Shown piece by piece: positions 49,420 to 61,100 of a stretch of 64,000 nucleotides of DNA. Each line of letters opens with the position of its first letter. Positions within the stretch are counted from its first letter, which is position 1. This stretch comes from Mantis religiosa. Taxonomy: Eukaryota > Arthropoda > Insecta > Mantodea > Mantidae. The position numbers were made by a program, and so were the translations under genes. Location of the stretch: assembly GCA_030765055.1 (NCBI GenBank), contig CM060951.1, positions 45,028,219 through 45,092,218 of the forward strand. The letters are read 5' to 3'. The notes below the pieces were generated by a model, which did no database searches, was not told the origin of the DNA, and worked only from the letters and a program-made list of their open reading frames with translations.

Positions 49420-50080
49420 CATCGGACTGGACTGAAATACGCTACGCAGGGGACTCCGCGCGGAGTTCTAGTCATGGTCCATTGTATCTCCCAAGTGGGG
49501 GCATCCCTGTGAGGAAGAATGAGGATGTTATAACATTTGAATTGAAGTATTTATTGGTAATGTTTGTCGGTTATCAACTTCAAGAAGACTAATCAATGGA
49601 TCAATAGTATATTTTATTGCAGTAATTATATTTCTTTTCATGCTATGAGAAAGAATACGAGAGGAGACAGAGGGTGACGTCACAAGGAGTCACGACAATG
49701 CAAGGGAAAGGACCCCATAATTGATCAGCTGGAAACTCCCCGGCAGGCCAGTACAGCCTACATCCCACCCACTGTGGTCCTGAAAACGGCCCACCAGGTC
49801 GGCCCAGAGACCGTCCTACCTATGGAGGAAGTGTTTACTTAGATCATATCATCCTGTCATGCACCGCCGAGACTTCCACCAGCCTTCTACCCTGAAAAAG
49901 ACCACCAGATGAGATGATGAGATGAAACGGAGGGACAGGACATTCGAAGGATATAAGTAACCTACCCAGCATTTGTCTGTTGACTCGGGAAAATCTCGAA
50001 AAAAGCCCATAAGTTAGGTATGCGGGCCACGGGAACCAACCGGGACCTCACGAATGTAGGCCACAGACTGAACCGCTTGT
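49420..50080 (-). mobile_element. SINE family D, copy 2, diverged and interrupted
   Basis: Matches copy 1 in ordered blocks (GGCCCACCAGGTCGG, GGGACAGG, CGGGAAAA). About 130 bases of unrelated AT-rich sequence (49530-49655) interrupt it. The tRNA head at the right end is worn. Confidence 0.7.
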
Positions 50081-50109
50081 TTATAAAACAGAAATTCAAA
50101 TTTTATTGT

Positions 50110-50539
50110 TAATCCTAGTCCCCATAGGGGATGATATCCCTCCTCTTCAGCTGCCGTATTGCGAGCGCTGCGCACCTCTGACGTTACTACAGGAACGTCG
50201 AGTCGAACATTCGAGCTCCTTCCTCTTTAGGAGTTGTTTGGATTGAGTTGGATTCAAGGCGGTTATGGTTCTCGATACCCATGGGAGATTGGGTACTTCT
50301 GGCCAGGTTCCGGCACCCCGGAGGAGGCAGAGGGTTGCCTAAAGGGTCCCGGGTACTAGCCTCAGAGCTAGTAGAAGGTGTGCTAGATCACCAGGCAGCC
50401 CCACGAGGTTTTCGTCGTGATCTAGGGGTAAGCATGCTAGTCTCTGGTTCCTATGCTTACTGGTTTAAACCCAATTGAAGGTGTTTTATGAAAGAGAAGT
50501 GGAGTCGTGGTTCCGTGTTCTAGATTTATGGTATAAATA
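50110..50539 (+). repeat. GC-rich repeat family E, copy 2
   Basis: Aligns with the 44-kb and 52-kb copies. Near its end (50415-50475) box-A-like TCTAGGGGTAAGC and box-B-like GGTTTAAACCC suggest a tRNA-derived part. It continues beyond the LINE insertion at 51147. Confidence 0.7.
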
Positions 50540-50555
50540 CCCAGGTATACGAACC

Positions 50556-51130
50556 TTCTTCTTCTTCTTCTTCTTCTTCTTCTTCTTCTTCTTCTTCTTC
50601 TTCTTCTTCTTCTTCTTCTTCTTCTTCTTCTTCTTCTTTACTTCATGGCATAGGCAATCAAGTGTCTGTTCCGCCTTCGAAGTCCTCCAGCCATCGTTTC
50701 CTGGGTCTGCCCACCGATCTCCTATCTTTAGGATGATACTGTAATATTTGTTTTGTAAGTCTATTATCTGGCATTCTTTCAACATGTTCCTTCCATTTTT
50801 GTTTGAGATCTTTTAACCTATCATTCATACTAAAAATGTCCAGCTCTTCTCTTATATTTTCATTTCTTATGAAGTCCCTCATCGTGCATCCTTTCACACT
50901 TCTCAAGAATGCCATTTCTGAAGCCTGTATTTTACTCTGTTGCTTTTTAGTTAACGTCCAAGTCTCACTTCCGTATGTCAGTATAGGTACAGCCATAACC
51001 TTGTAGAAGTTTAATTTTGTTTCTTTACGTATTTTGTTTCTAAATGTCCTACTTATTGTTCCACACACTCTTTGAAATTTGTATATTTTATTGTAGACAA
51101 CAATATTCCTTGTCATAATTACCATCAGTT
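50556..51130 (-). pseudogene. 5'-truncated LINE with (GAA)n tail and target duplication
   Basis: Minus-strand frame of 155 codons (50658-51125) reads FYKVMAVPILTYGSETWTLT, FLRSVKGCT, RNENIREEL, the WKEHVERM block and GRPRKRW, a C-terminal region very common in insect LINEs. The coding end runs into (GAA)n, seen as TTC repeats at 50556-50639. Exact-length direct repeats CCCAGGTATACGAACC (50540-50555) and CCCAGGTATAAGAACC (51131-51146), one mismatch, are the target duplication. Only the 3' 575 bp were integrated, so it was never functional here. The reading frame is still open, so the insertion is fairly young. Confidence 0.92.
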
Positions 51131-51146
51131 CCCAGGTATAAGAACC

Positions 51147-52155
51147 TGAAAGCTAAATAAAGAGTTCTTTGAAAAAAAGGGGGGACTTTTCTCGTTAGAA
51201 CGAGGGGCTAAGTGACATAGCATTTCAAAGTCAATTCTTGATGGCTCCTCATTTAGAGGCGGGCTTACTGAACCTAGGCATGCTTGTTCAAATTTGACCA
51301 GACGATGGTGTTTACCTGTGTTTAAACGACAACACTATGTTTTCTGTAGAATAATTGAGATTTCGAAACTCATATGAGTCTAGCAATTAACGAGTCATGA
51401 ATAAATAACATACGTTTATAGCGGTTTAAGAGCGTCCATAAATAAAAACTTAAAAATGGAAATATAGATACGAAGTAATAAAGAAAACTCGGCAGCATTT
51501 CACTATACCAATGGGCTGTTTTGTCTCAATGCAAGCTGCGAGTACATACAGTCTAATGTCTGTTATACTCCCGTACAGTTCCTGAAACAAGAGGAAGCCT
51601 TTGGAATGCCGAGTGGTTCCAAAGGAAGGAAGATGATGATTTGTAAGGCAAGGAGAATAGGAGGCGTTTCTCTCTTAAGGGAATGCTATGTAGCACCTGA
51701 CTTTAACTGTGCTCTCGCGTGTCAGCAAATAACGCAGAGTATGTTGGGGGGGGGGCTGCTGTAATTCCTGGCGGATTTCATGCAAAGTATGTGTGTGAGA
51801 TACGATGGCATGTACAGATTATTCCTGCCATCAACAACTCTGCATTCTTAAGTAGTTACAGCAGCTTCTAGCTTTCCTGTCTGTCTTCCTTTATATTTCC
51901 TTCTCTTTATTTGTTTCATTTTTCCCCATTATTTTGTTGCTTTTGCTCCAGAAAAAAAAAAACACTTAAAATGGTAGTTTCCTTTGTTTATAAGTTCAAT
52001 AACACTAACTTATATTTTTCCTTGATTTAAAGGTTAGCTGAGAAGTTAGCGCTGTCAGTTATTTTAATATGATTTCTCATTCTTGATAATGCTTTCTCAT
52101 TTGTAATATATGCTTATATATACATCGAAATATGCAACATTTCATCGCCTTCTTA
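51147..52155. other. end of repeat E copy 2, then no recognisable feature
   Basis: A poly(G) run of nine lies near 51745. The remainder is unremarkable. Confidence 0.45.
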
Positions 52156-52159
52156 GTGC

Positions 52160-52800
52160 GTTTCCAACGCACGTGCGTAGAAGCGGAGGCCCAGGTTTAA
52201 ACCTCAGTAGCGCTTCAGGGTTGCATACAGTCTCAATTCATGCAATTCATGCCAGAGGATCTACTACTATTACTCCTTGACCCGTAGGACTAAGGATCCG
52301 GACCTCCTTCGACCAGGGAGTTGCCGAGCTGTCCCAAAAGGGCGCCCGGCGCCTCCGTGCAGCTTTCCATAGGGCAAGACCTAGAGACTAACAAGGCCCC
52401 CACCCCCCATCTGGTCCTGTGGACTCAAGACGGGATGGAAGTGGATCCGCCACTTACACGCTTACACCAAAATGAGAAGGCTACCGATATGACCTAGGTG
52501 GGGCCGCCTGGTGATCTAGCCCACCTTATACTAGCTATGCTGGCTAGTAGCCGGGGATATTAATGGCTTCCCTCAACCCCATCCGCAGACGTACCCGATC
52601 TCCCACGGGTATAGGGAACCACTGCCTCCTCGAGTCCAACACAATCCTAACAACTCCCTATTATGGAGGGCCTCGAATGTTCGGCCCGAGGTTCCTCTAG
52701 TAACATCAGAGGAACCACGAGTGCTAGGGGTCCGCAACGCCCGCACCACGGCAGCTGAAGGGAACGGATCCCCTCCCCTACGGGGGTTGCATTAGGACTT
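52160..52800 (-). repeat. GC-rich repeat family E, copy 3, uninterrupted
   Basis: The best copy for comparison: it begins (right end) with CCCCGTAGGGGAGGGGATCC, runs through CCCCGGCTACTAGCCAGC, and ends near a box-B-like GAGGTTTAAACC (about 52200). Many short frames, none protein-like. Confidence 0.75.
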
Positions 52801-53659
52801 TCAGACTTGTGAGTTGCCTATTGGGCTACTTGAGAGAAGCGTAACAGCTCCAGGTTACAAAGAGTACATTTGCCGATCGGGAGGGTCTCGGGACCAACCA
52901 GGTCCTAACCTTCAAACTGCACTCCACTCATGACACCCGCTCTTGGCAGAGATGGGGGACTCAGCGATCGTGTGGTAGCACTAGACCCAGACCAGCCAGT
53001 ATGCCGCTGAGATTAGTTGAGGGTATAAGCAAATACAATTTTTCGTATTATTAAAAACCGAAGGAGTTCCCTTATGAGTTGAGCACACTTACATACTTTT
53101 GATGCAAACAACGCAACAGCTTCCTTTATTCAATATTGCTAGTCAAGAAAATATGTTAAAAAACAGCGATACCCGGTTATACCGAACTTTTCTTGAAAAA
53201 TCCGACCAGAACATAACCATCCCCAGAGCACTGCTACAGAAATTTTTTGGAGGATTTGAGGCGAATATGTGTGCTGATTTTCTCTTACATAATGCTGATG
53301 TATGTACAACAATATGAATATGTTGCACTTACATTTCCTTAAGAAAAGTCTTCAAATTTTTGCACTTCCGCATCTATACAAGTATGGGATCTGTTGAACA
53401 CAGTATGGAACATTAACTAACACCTGGAGTAGCAATATTATAAAATGCTCCACACTGTCTTCAAACTGGTTGAGCTTATAGGAATTTGTCACACAAATCT
53501 TACTTGCGTTATAGATAATCATACGAATTAATAGTAGATTAATCAGATGAACTGTCATAATCTTGAGTGTGACGCAATGGTTTTCTTGGACCTACTGTAT
53601 CACAGCTTCTAATTTGTCTGTCATTTCCTTAGTTAAAATTCTTGAGGTCAGGCATTTAT
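52801..53659. other. no recognisable feature
   Basis: 52800-53000 stays GC-rich and may be a further part of family E. The 72-codon frame at 53099 is unrecognised. Confidence 0.4.
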
Positions 53660-55130
53660 ATATGTTACATTTATTGTGCATATTCCAAAATTTTATAATT
53701 TACAACTTTTGGCTACATTTATTTGTCTGTACCTTTTTGCTACCTTGGCTTACATGACACCCTGGTCTTCTGCTCTGCCAGGTAGCTCTTAACCTCCATA
53801 CCTCTTTTTACTTAATTAGTCCCTTTCTTCCCCCTGATCTTTCTTTCTTATATTCTTTACATTTCTGGTCCATTTTTCTTTTAATTTCTGCAAGAACTCA
53901 CTAGTATTTCTTACCTTCTTTTCCTCCCTGCCCGTTAACATTTTTATAGCTACTATCTTCTTCTCTACTTTCTCCCATTTTTCATCCCAAACCTTTTTTC
54001 TCCACATTGCAACCTCTCCGCATTCTGTTACTAGCGTTCTATGCTTTCTTTCCCCCCACACAATTCACAAATTCCCTTTTCCCTACCTCCTATCCCTCTT
54101 AAAAATATTATTCCTGTTCTCATCCATGCTAACCCTTCTCTCTCTTGCCTATTGCAGTATTCTACATACGCTTCTCGTCCCCAATTTATTTTTATTTGCT
54201 TGTAAAATTGTAGTGATTTCATATTTTCTTGACTTCCCCATATTTCCTGTCTTTCTATATCTTCTATTCTGCATTTTACTAATTTACCCACATCGCATGT
54301 ATTCCTTTCCTCTAATCTCTATATATCTCCCATTCCTATTTTTTCCATAATTCCTCCTATCTCTGCCCACCAGTTGAGTTCTCTAATCTTTTTTTGCTAC
54401 CTCATGCATAATTTCATAATTTCCCCTTCTTCTTTGGGAAAATACCTATACCAAAATTTTATTATTCTTTCCATTATTATTCCATTAATTCTTGTGTTTC
54501 GTAATTCTACTACAGCTACTTTCCTAGGTGCTGATCTTGGTACGCCTAGTAGCTCTTTACAAAACCTTCTGTAGTTTTGGTCCACCGTTTTGTTAACCTC
54601 TGTGTCCCCCCCCCCCCAGATCTCCACTGCATACAACATTTTGGATTCCACTAGTGCCTCATACATTCTTTCTAATCACTTGGTTGTCATTTCTAGCTTA
54701 TATTAGCATATTCTTATTCCATTCATTGCCGCCCTTCCTTTTGCTTCCTTTTGCTTCATGCCACTTTCCATTGTTATTCAACCTTACGTATTTCAATTCA
54801 TTAACCACTTCTACGCTTTTGCCATTTAGTACCCACTTTTTATCCCTATTTTTAGTTTAACTATTTTCTTGAAGACCATAACTTTCGACCTTTTTATGTT
54901 TATTTTCATTCCCCACTCTTCACAAAATTTCTGGATTTCATTTATTGTCTTCTGCAATCCTACTAGCGTTATAGATCCTACCATTTAGTCATCCGCATAT
55001 AGCAGTCCAGGAATTTCTTTGTTTGCTATTACCGGACAGTGCTGATTTACTTCTTTAACCTTATCTATTATCTCATCTATAAATAAGTTAAATAAAATTG
55101 GATTCATTTTGCATTTTGTGTCCATCTACA
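53660..55130 (-). pseudogene. LINE family Z, RT palm to 3' end
   Basis: Minus-strand reading from the right: GLLYADD with a TAA directly after the catalytic aspartates (about 54990), thumb region with several stops, MLYAVEIWGGGDTEVNK (about 54600-54640), FCKELLGVPRSAPRK, a C-terminal part RTGIIFLRGIGGREKGICELCGG (about 54070-54130), then a basic tail to 53816 and a 3' untranslated region shared with 32885-33060. Stops and frameshifts make it inactive. A poly(C) run of about 11 lies near 54607. Confidence 0.85.
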
Positions 55131-55975
55131 TATTTAGCAACCTATAACTTCATCTTAGTGAATGTTAGGAATGGTTCCACGGGAATGTCTGTATAAATTT
55201 GATCCACAGTCCAAGTGTGACCACACATTTCTGTCGGAGCCACCTCGTTAGATACCTTGAGGATTATGACCGCAGACAACGCGTTTGAAGCAATAGAAGC
55301 TCCTCGCAAGGCATGCGGGCACTTCTGGTAGCACAAGAGCAATTCCATCAACTGTTAAATTCCTTCCAAGGGGTGATAGGATTCAGAATTAAATCGATTG
55401 CCATAAACATTCAACTGTAAACATAAATAACAACGGTGGTAAAGAAGAGCAGTTGTATCTGGACCAGCAGCCCACTTGAATCTCACCCATCATCCTGGAA
55501 CTTCAATAACATTTAACAAGCGGTTAAACAATTGCGGGTTGGTACGCCAATTAACGTTCACTTGGATTGCTCGCAACCTGATAGATATCTGTGTTTGATT
55601 AAACACAACTATTATGTTGTGTACTAGTACAATTGGTAAACAAATGAACAGTAGTCTCTCACAAATAATTTGTACTAATCACCATTGGACTGAACTCCAA
55701 ATGCCGTTACTTTCTGCAGGCGCGTGAACTAGGTTACGCTGCCTAAGGTTATTGAACCTGATAGTTACCATGGGTCAGATCGGTAAAACCGATAGCTTTC
55801 ATCATATTTTTCTGATATTGTTTTGGAATCTAATCTAATATATACTGACCACGTGATTTGTGTAAGGCTCTTTCATTAAAGGTAACTCATACAGAGATCC
55901 CAACTATAATAAAGATACAAATAAACTCTCGTATTATTTTAGTGCATTAAAGTAAAAAAAATAATCAGCTTATAT
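55131..55975. other. no recognisable feature; left flank of the gypsy element
   Basis: Unique-looking. The four or five bases before the LTR are TTATA; the matching duplication would lie beyond the window. Confidence 0.5.
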
Positions 55976-56578
55976 TGTAGGGTTTTATTAGGTTAATTAT
56001 GTGGATTATCTTGAGTTTATTAGAGTAGTCGTTAGTACAAATGTCCTTCCTTCCGTCTGTTACGTAATAGGCTGTTCCAACTACTGTTTGCTTCCTTGGC
56101 TCCACTCATGTAAATAACAATAATAAATAAATTAATGGAACAGCCCTTGTGGAATTTGTAAATAAGGTATTGCATTATTTGTACATGATGTATTGAGTTA
56201 TTGGCACGTCGCCCATCTTGTTATTTGTGTATGAAGAGTTGTATGTTGGGGTGTGTGAGCGGTTGTTGGAATAGCTCGTTGTAGCTATGGTGTGTGTGTG
56301 TGACTAAGCGTGGTGGTGTGTGGACAACCGAGGAGATGGACGACGCTGGACACTGTAAAAGATTATTTTAAGGTATAATAAATATAAATAGTGATTGTGA
56401 AAGTGTCTTTAATATTGTTCTGAATTGTATATTAAGCCTCTGAGTGAAACCCCCGAGTAATGTGTTCTCGTTCGCCAGCTCAAAAATGGTAACAGTTTTT
56501 AATGTGAATGCAATACATTTTTCAGCATTCAGTAAAAATTAAGATCCCGTATAGTGCCTGGCAGCGAGGAATATTACA
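55976..56578 (+). repeat. 5' LTR, about 603 bp
   Basis: Starts TGTAGGGTTTTATT and, by TG...CA ends and the following primer-binding-like sequence, ends ATTACA at 56578. The right boundary is inferred because the other LTR is cut by the window. It contains AATAAA near 56377 and an internal inverted repeat GGCTGTTCC (56091) / GGAACAGCC (56138). Confidence 0.88.
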
Positions 56579-57078
56579 TTTGGTGGAGGCGCCGTGTTTG
56601 TTCATTTTAGCATCAGTTTAAGTGTAAATGTGCTTTATTGATATATATTTCATTAATTGCGTTCAATTTCAGTTCTGCGTAGGACGGCGGTAGCCATCTT
56701 ATGATAAGTATCTTGGGTAGTGACGTCACCCCTGCATTATTTGTTCACGTATTAACATGTTCTTTTGTTTTGTGCAGGAAATGCAATGCTTTTTGAGCTT
56801 AATTCTTGTGGTTCTGTTTGCGGTTATGCTCAGTTAGAAATTTTACGTTGATGATCTATCTTTTTGCATGGTTTTTCATTTCCATTTGCATTGTAATAAT
56901 CAGGATTTTCTTTGCAGCATTTTGTGCAGTGCTAGTGTTATTCAGTCACGTATTGTGTTCTCACCGTGTTGCTATTTCTGCAGGAATTTCAAATCTTGTG
57001 TTCTATTACGAATAGTAGTCACTATCAGTGATTTTTGTAGTAATTTTGCATGTGTACATCGTTATCTTTTCTTTCACC
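56579..57078 (+). other. primer-binding region and 5' untranslated leader
   Basis: TGGTGGAGGCGCCG begins two bases after the LTR and is the probable primer-binding site. I could not assign the tRNA. The remaining 480 bases hold no long frame; short upstream ATGs exist. Confidence 0.65.
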
Positions 57079-58176
57079 ATGGAAAATTTTGTGGAGAATA
57101 ACACCAATGTACATACATCCTCTGTCGGCACAGATGTCGAGCCTGATGAACGTAGTTCGGTGCCTGATCAGTCACCCCCCGGAATTATTGCACAGAATAC
57201 TGACCTTCTGGTTGCGGTACAATCTACCATCACTAACACGATGGCTTCAATAAAACCTGTTTCTCAAACCTTTATACAACCATCTTGTTTTTCAGCTGCT
57301 CCTAATGAATGTGTTAACGATTTTATGACTAATTTTGAAATGGTTGCTCGTGCTAATGCATGGAACAGTACTCAAAAGTTGCAGTTTTTCCCATGCTATC
57401 TTAAAGGTACTGCTGTAGCATGGTACAAGACGTTTTGCCATAGGTGTCCCGCTCACGACTGGTTTATTTTGAAAGATGCTTTTCTTACAGCTTTTCAGGT
57501 AGCTCACCAGGATGATGTGTATGAGATCCAACTTCGCCAACGTGTTCAGCGTGATTCTGAGCCTGTGCTTAACTACATTTATGATGTGCTAGTATTGTGT
57601 GATAAAGTAAATTCTTTTATGTCTCAGCCAGAGCAAATTAAGAATTTGTATAAAGGGTTGAAACCACAGTATGTCCAGTTTCTCTTACCTTTGAATTTGC
57701 TTACCGTAGAGGAGGTTTTGCAAGCTATTAAGCGCATTGATAAAGCTGAGTTCTACATCCAGAACTGACAACACCTGGTGTCTAATCAACTGCATAGTAA
57801 TGTGCCGCTGTCCATACCTGGATACCCAGTTGTTTCTGCACCTCAATCTATATCTGACCGTTCTGTTGCAGCGTCAGAGTGTTTGTCACTCCCGTCGCCA
57901 TCACCAGCACCTTCTCAGGATATGATGTCAGAGCTTGCAGCCAAAATGGACCGTTTAGCCAATCAACTTCAATGTTTGCAGGTTCCTGCTAATTCTGATC
58001 CAGTAACGAGGTCATCTCCCCGCCAAGCTGGTAACTGCTCCAATGGTGGACGTACTGCTAACTTTGTATGCTATAATTGTAACCAACCTGGTCACATAGC
58101 ACGTTTTTGCAGGCAATCTTCAGATGCTTATAGTTCAAAAAACGCTCAGCGCGGTGCCTCAAACAGGCCACGGTAG
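57079..58176 (+). CDS. gag: Gag, interrupted by one in-frame TGA
   Basis: Starts at an ATG in a strong context (CACCATGG at 57075-57082). About 365 codons in one frame. The retrotransposon capsid-type region includes AVAWYKTF (about residues 112-119) and LKDAFLTAF. The frame meets TGA at 57766-57768 (residue 230), then stays open to a TAG at 58174. The second part carries a CCHC zinc knuckle CYNCNQPGHIARFC (residues 331-344, spacing C-x2-C-x4-H-x4-C). The TGA separates capsid from nucleocapsid. It is either a disabling mutation or a readthrough point; TGA followed by C is a moderately leaky context. Gag packages the RNA and forms the particle. Confidence 0.88.
58137..58171 (+). promoter_or_regulatory. 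-1 ribosomal frameshift site joining Gag to Pol
   Basis: In the gag frame TCA AAA AAC gives the canonical slippery heptamer A AAA AAC at 58137-58143. Slipping back one base enters the pol frame, which is open from here to 61706. The gag-frame TAG lies 30 bases on. GTGCCT (58154-58159) can pair with AGGC-C-AC (58165-58171) as a small bulged hairpin, 10 bases downstream of the heptamer. Confidence 0.8.
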
Positions 58177-61100
58177 CAGAGGTTCATCACGACAGCAAGC
58201 CTGATCAGTCGTCAAGTTCAACTTTACCTTTTGGCCATGTTTTACAAGTTTCAGGGTCCATTAATAATACCCCTGTGAAGGTTCTTCTCGATACTGGCAG
58301 TGCTGTCAGTATTGTCAATGCTGTACACGTATCTGATATTTCTAAATTGCAGCCTGTGGATATTTTACTTAGAACTGCTGGAAACAAGCTTTTGAATGCT
58401 GCATACCACCTACCTTTGGATTTTTCAATTAATAACTGTCTCTTTCAGGAAGAGGTTCTTGTTGTAAAAGGGCTAGCACATGACTTGATTTTAGGTAATG
58501 ATTTTTTGTCTGCACACAAAGCTATTATTGATTATGTTAAAAATGATGTTGTGATTCAAGTAGATGACAAGTTGTGTCATATTTCTATGGTAGAGAACAC
58601 AGAACTCCCCATGTCAGATATTGCTGTAGTGCCGTTTACTGAGGGTGATATTACTAAACCAGCAAACAAAGTGTTTGTTAAAGAAGATGTCCAGATTCCT
58701 CCATTTTCGGTTTGTCATGTAGCAGTAGAACTTTCTTCACCCATTGATTGTGATGTAATGTTTGAGCCTGTGCCATGTATTTTGCAAAAGAAACAGATAT
58801 CCATTCCTCAAATGGTTTGCTCACCCCGACAAGATTATATTGTGCCTGTTCAAAATGCATCACCAGAGCCTAAGACTTTGTTTTCTCGCACGACCTTAGC
58901 TAATGTCCAAGATGTTGCTTTTGTTCAGAGTCATTCAATCTCGCCTCAGGATATCACGCCCTTGGAAGCACCAAACTTTCAGTTTAATGTAAATAATAAA
59001 TTGTCTTCTAGCCAGAAAGATAAACTTCATGCTCTTTTATTGAAATATTCTCATGTTTTTGCAACCACCTTGCAGGATTTAGGTATGACCAATGTTGCTA
59101 AATTTGATATACAGGTTTCTGACCCAACTCCTATTAAGCAGCGCCCGTATAGAGTTCCTATCAAGCAACGTGAAATCATCGATCAGCAGGTTCAAGAGAT
59201 GAAAGATGCTGGGATCATCAGGGATTCTCAGTCTCCGTGGAGTTCTCCTGTGGTGCTAGTTAAGAAAAAGGATGGCTCGACCAGATTTTGTGTGGACTAC
59301 AGGAAGCTTAACTCGGTGACCATTCCATCATCTTTTCCACTTCCCATCATCGACGACTTGCTTAGCTCATTGCATGGAGTGTCCTGGTTCTGCTCGTTGG
59401 ATCTTCTTTCTGCTTATTTTCAGGTCCCCCTTGAGGAGCACGCCATGCCATTCACGGCGTTTGTTTGCCACAGTGGTCAATTTGAATTTGAAAGACTTTC
59501 CTTTGGACTAGCCAATGCTCCCCGTTTCTTTTCTTACATTGCTGAAAAGTTGTTAGGTGATTTAAAATTTAAGAAAGCTCTGGCTTACCTTGATGATATC
59601 CTTGTTTATGCTCATTCTTCTGAGGAACTACTGGATAATTTAGAGGCTGTTTTTCAGCGTTTGGTGCTTTTCAACTTTAAATTGAAACAGCAGAAATGTT
59701 TCTTTGCCATGAACCGTGTCAAACTTTTGGGTTTTGAAGTCTCTAATGAGGGCATATCTCCAGACTCAGACAAGATAACTGTGATTCAAAATTTACCTCA
59801 GCCTAAGAATGTCAGGGATGTCAGGAAGGTCCTTGGTTTGTTCAATTTTTATCGAAAGTTTGTGAAAGGTTATGCTGACATTGCCCATCCTTTAACACAA
59901 TTGACTAAAAAGAACTGTGATTTTGTTTGGGGATCTGACCAACAGCATGCTTTCCAGGCCTTGAAGGATGCGCTGACTTCTGCACCGGTGTTAGCACACT
60001 ATACTCCTGGAGCGTACACAGAGCTCCACACTGATGCTAGTGGTGTAGGCATAGGGTGTGTTTTGTTGCAATCTGTAAACGACCAGTTAAGACCTGTTGC
60101 TTATGCCTCTAGCTTGTTGTCCAAGTGTGAGCGTAATTATGGTGTTCCAGAGTTGGAGCTCCTAGCTATTGTTTTTGGTTTCACACGTTTTAGAACATTT
60201 GTATATGGTTATAAAGTTCATGTGATTTTTGACCACCATTCATTGTGTTATCTAAATAATCTGAAAGATCTTACAGGGCGTCTGGCTCGCTGGAGCCTTA
60301 AACTACAGGAGTTTGATTATACTATCTGTTACAAATCTGGTAAAAAGCATAACGATGCAGACACTTTATCTAGGTTTCCTGTGCTGCAACCCCAGGATCA
60401 TCAAGTGGAGCAATTGGATGATGTATTAACTTGTTTACTTTCTCCTATAGAAGTTGCGGAGAAACAGAAAGCTGATCCACTGCTGCGTCCTCTAATGGAT
60501 ACCTTAGTGGACGACACTAATGCTACTCCGAAGCTTCTGCGCCAAACTGCCAACTATACTCTTAAATCTGGTGCTTTATATAGGAAAAATGCTGGTTCCA
60601 CGGGTCCTCTGCATTTACTGGTGATTCCAGAGTCGTTGAAGTATGAGATTCTTACCTCTTGTCATGATGATCCACTTTCGGGTCACCTTGGGTTTTCCAA
60701 AACTTATAATAAGATTCATTCCAGATACTATTGGATTGGCATGAAGAAAGATATCGAACATTTTGTGAGGACCTGCCCGAGCTGCCAATCGCGTAAAGGC
60801 CCTAAGAACTTGAAGCCCGCAGGATTACTTCAACCTCTTCCTGTTTTAGCTGTAGGTCAACGTTGGGGTATTGACCTTTTGGGTCCTCTTCCTAGGTCAT
60901 CCACTGGCAACCGCCACATTATTGTGTGCACCGAGTATGCCACTAGATGGGTCGAGGCTGCTCCGCTTCCAGCGGCTACTGTTCCTCATGTCACCAGGTT
61001 TATTTTACAGAATGTCGTCTGTCGTCATGGTGCTCCTGAGACATTGCCATCCGATCGGGGTACTGTGTTCCTCAGCCAGGTCACGCAGGAGTTACTAAAA

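Noticed and set aside
49530..49655. Small transposon inserted in SINE D copy 2
   Set aside because: I found no inverted ends or target duplication; it may be sequence lost from copy 1 instead of gained here.
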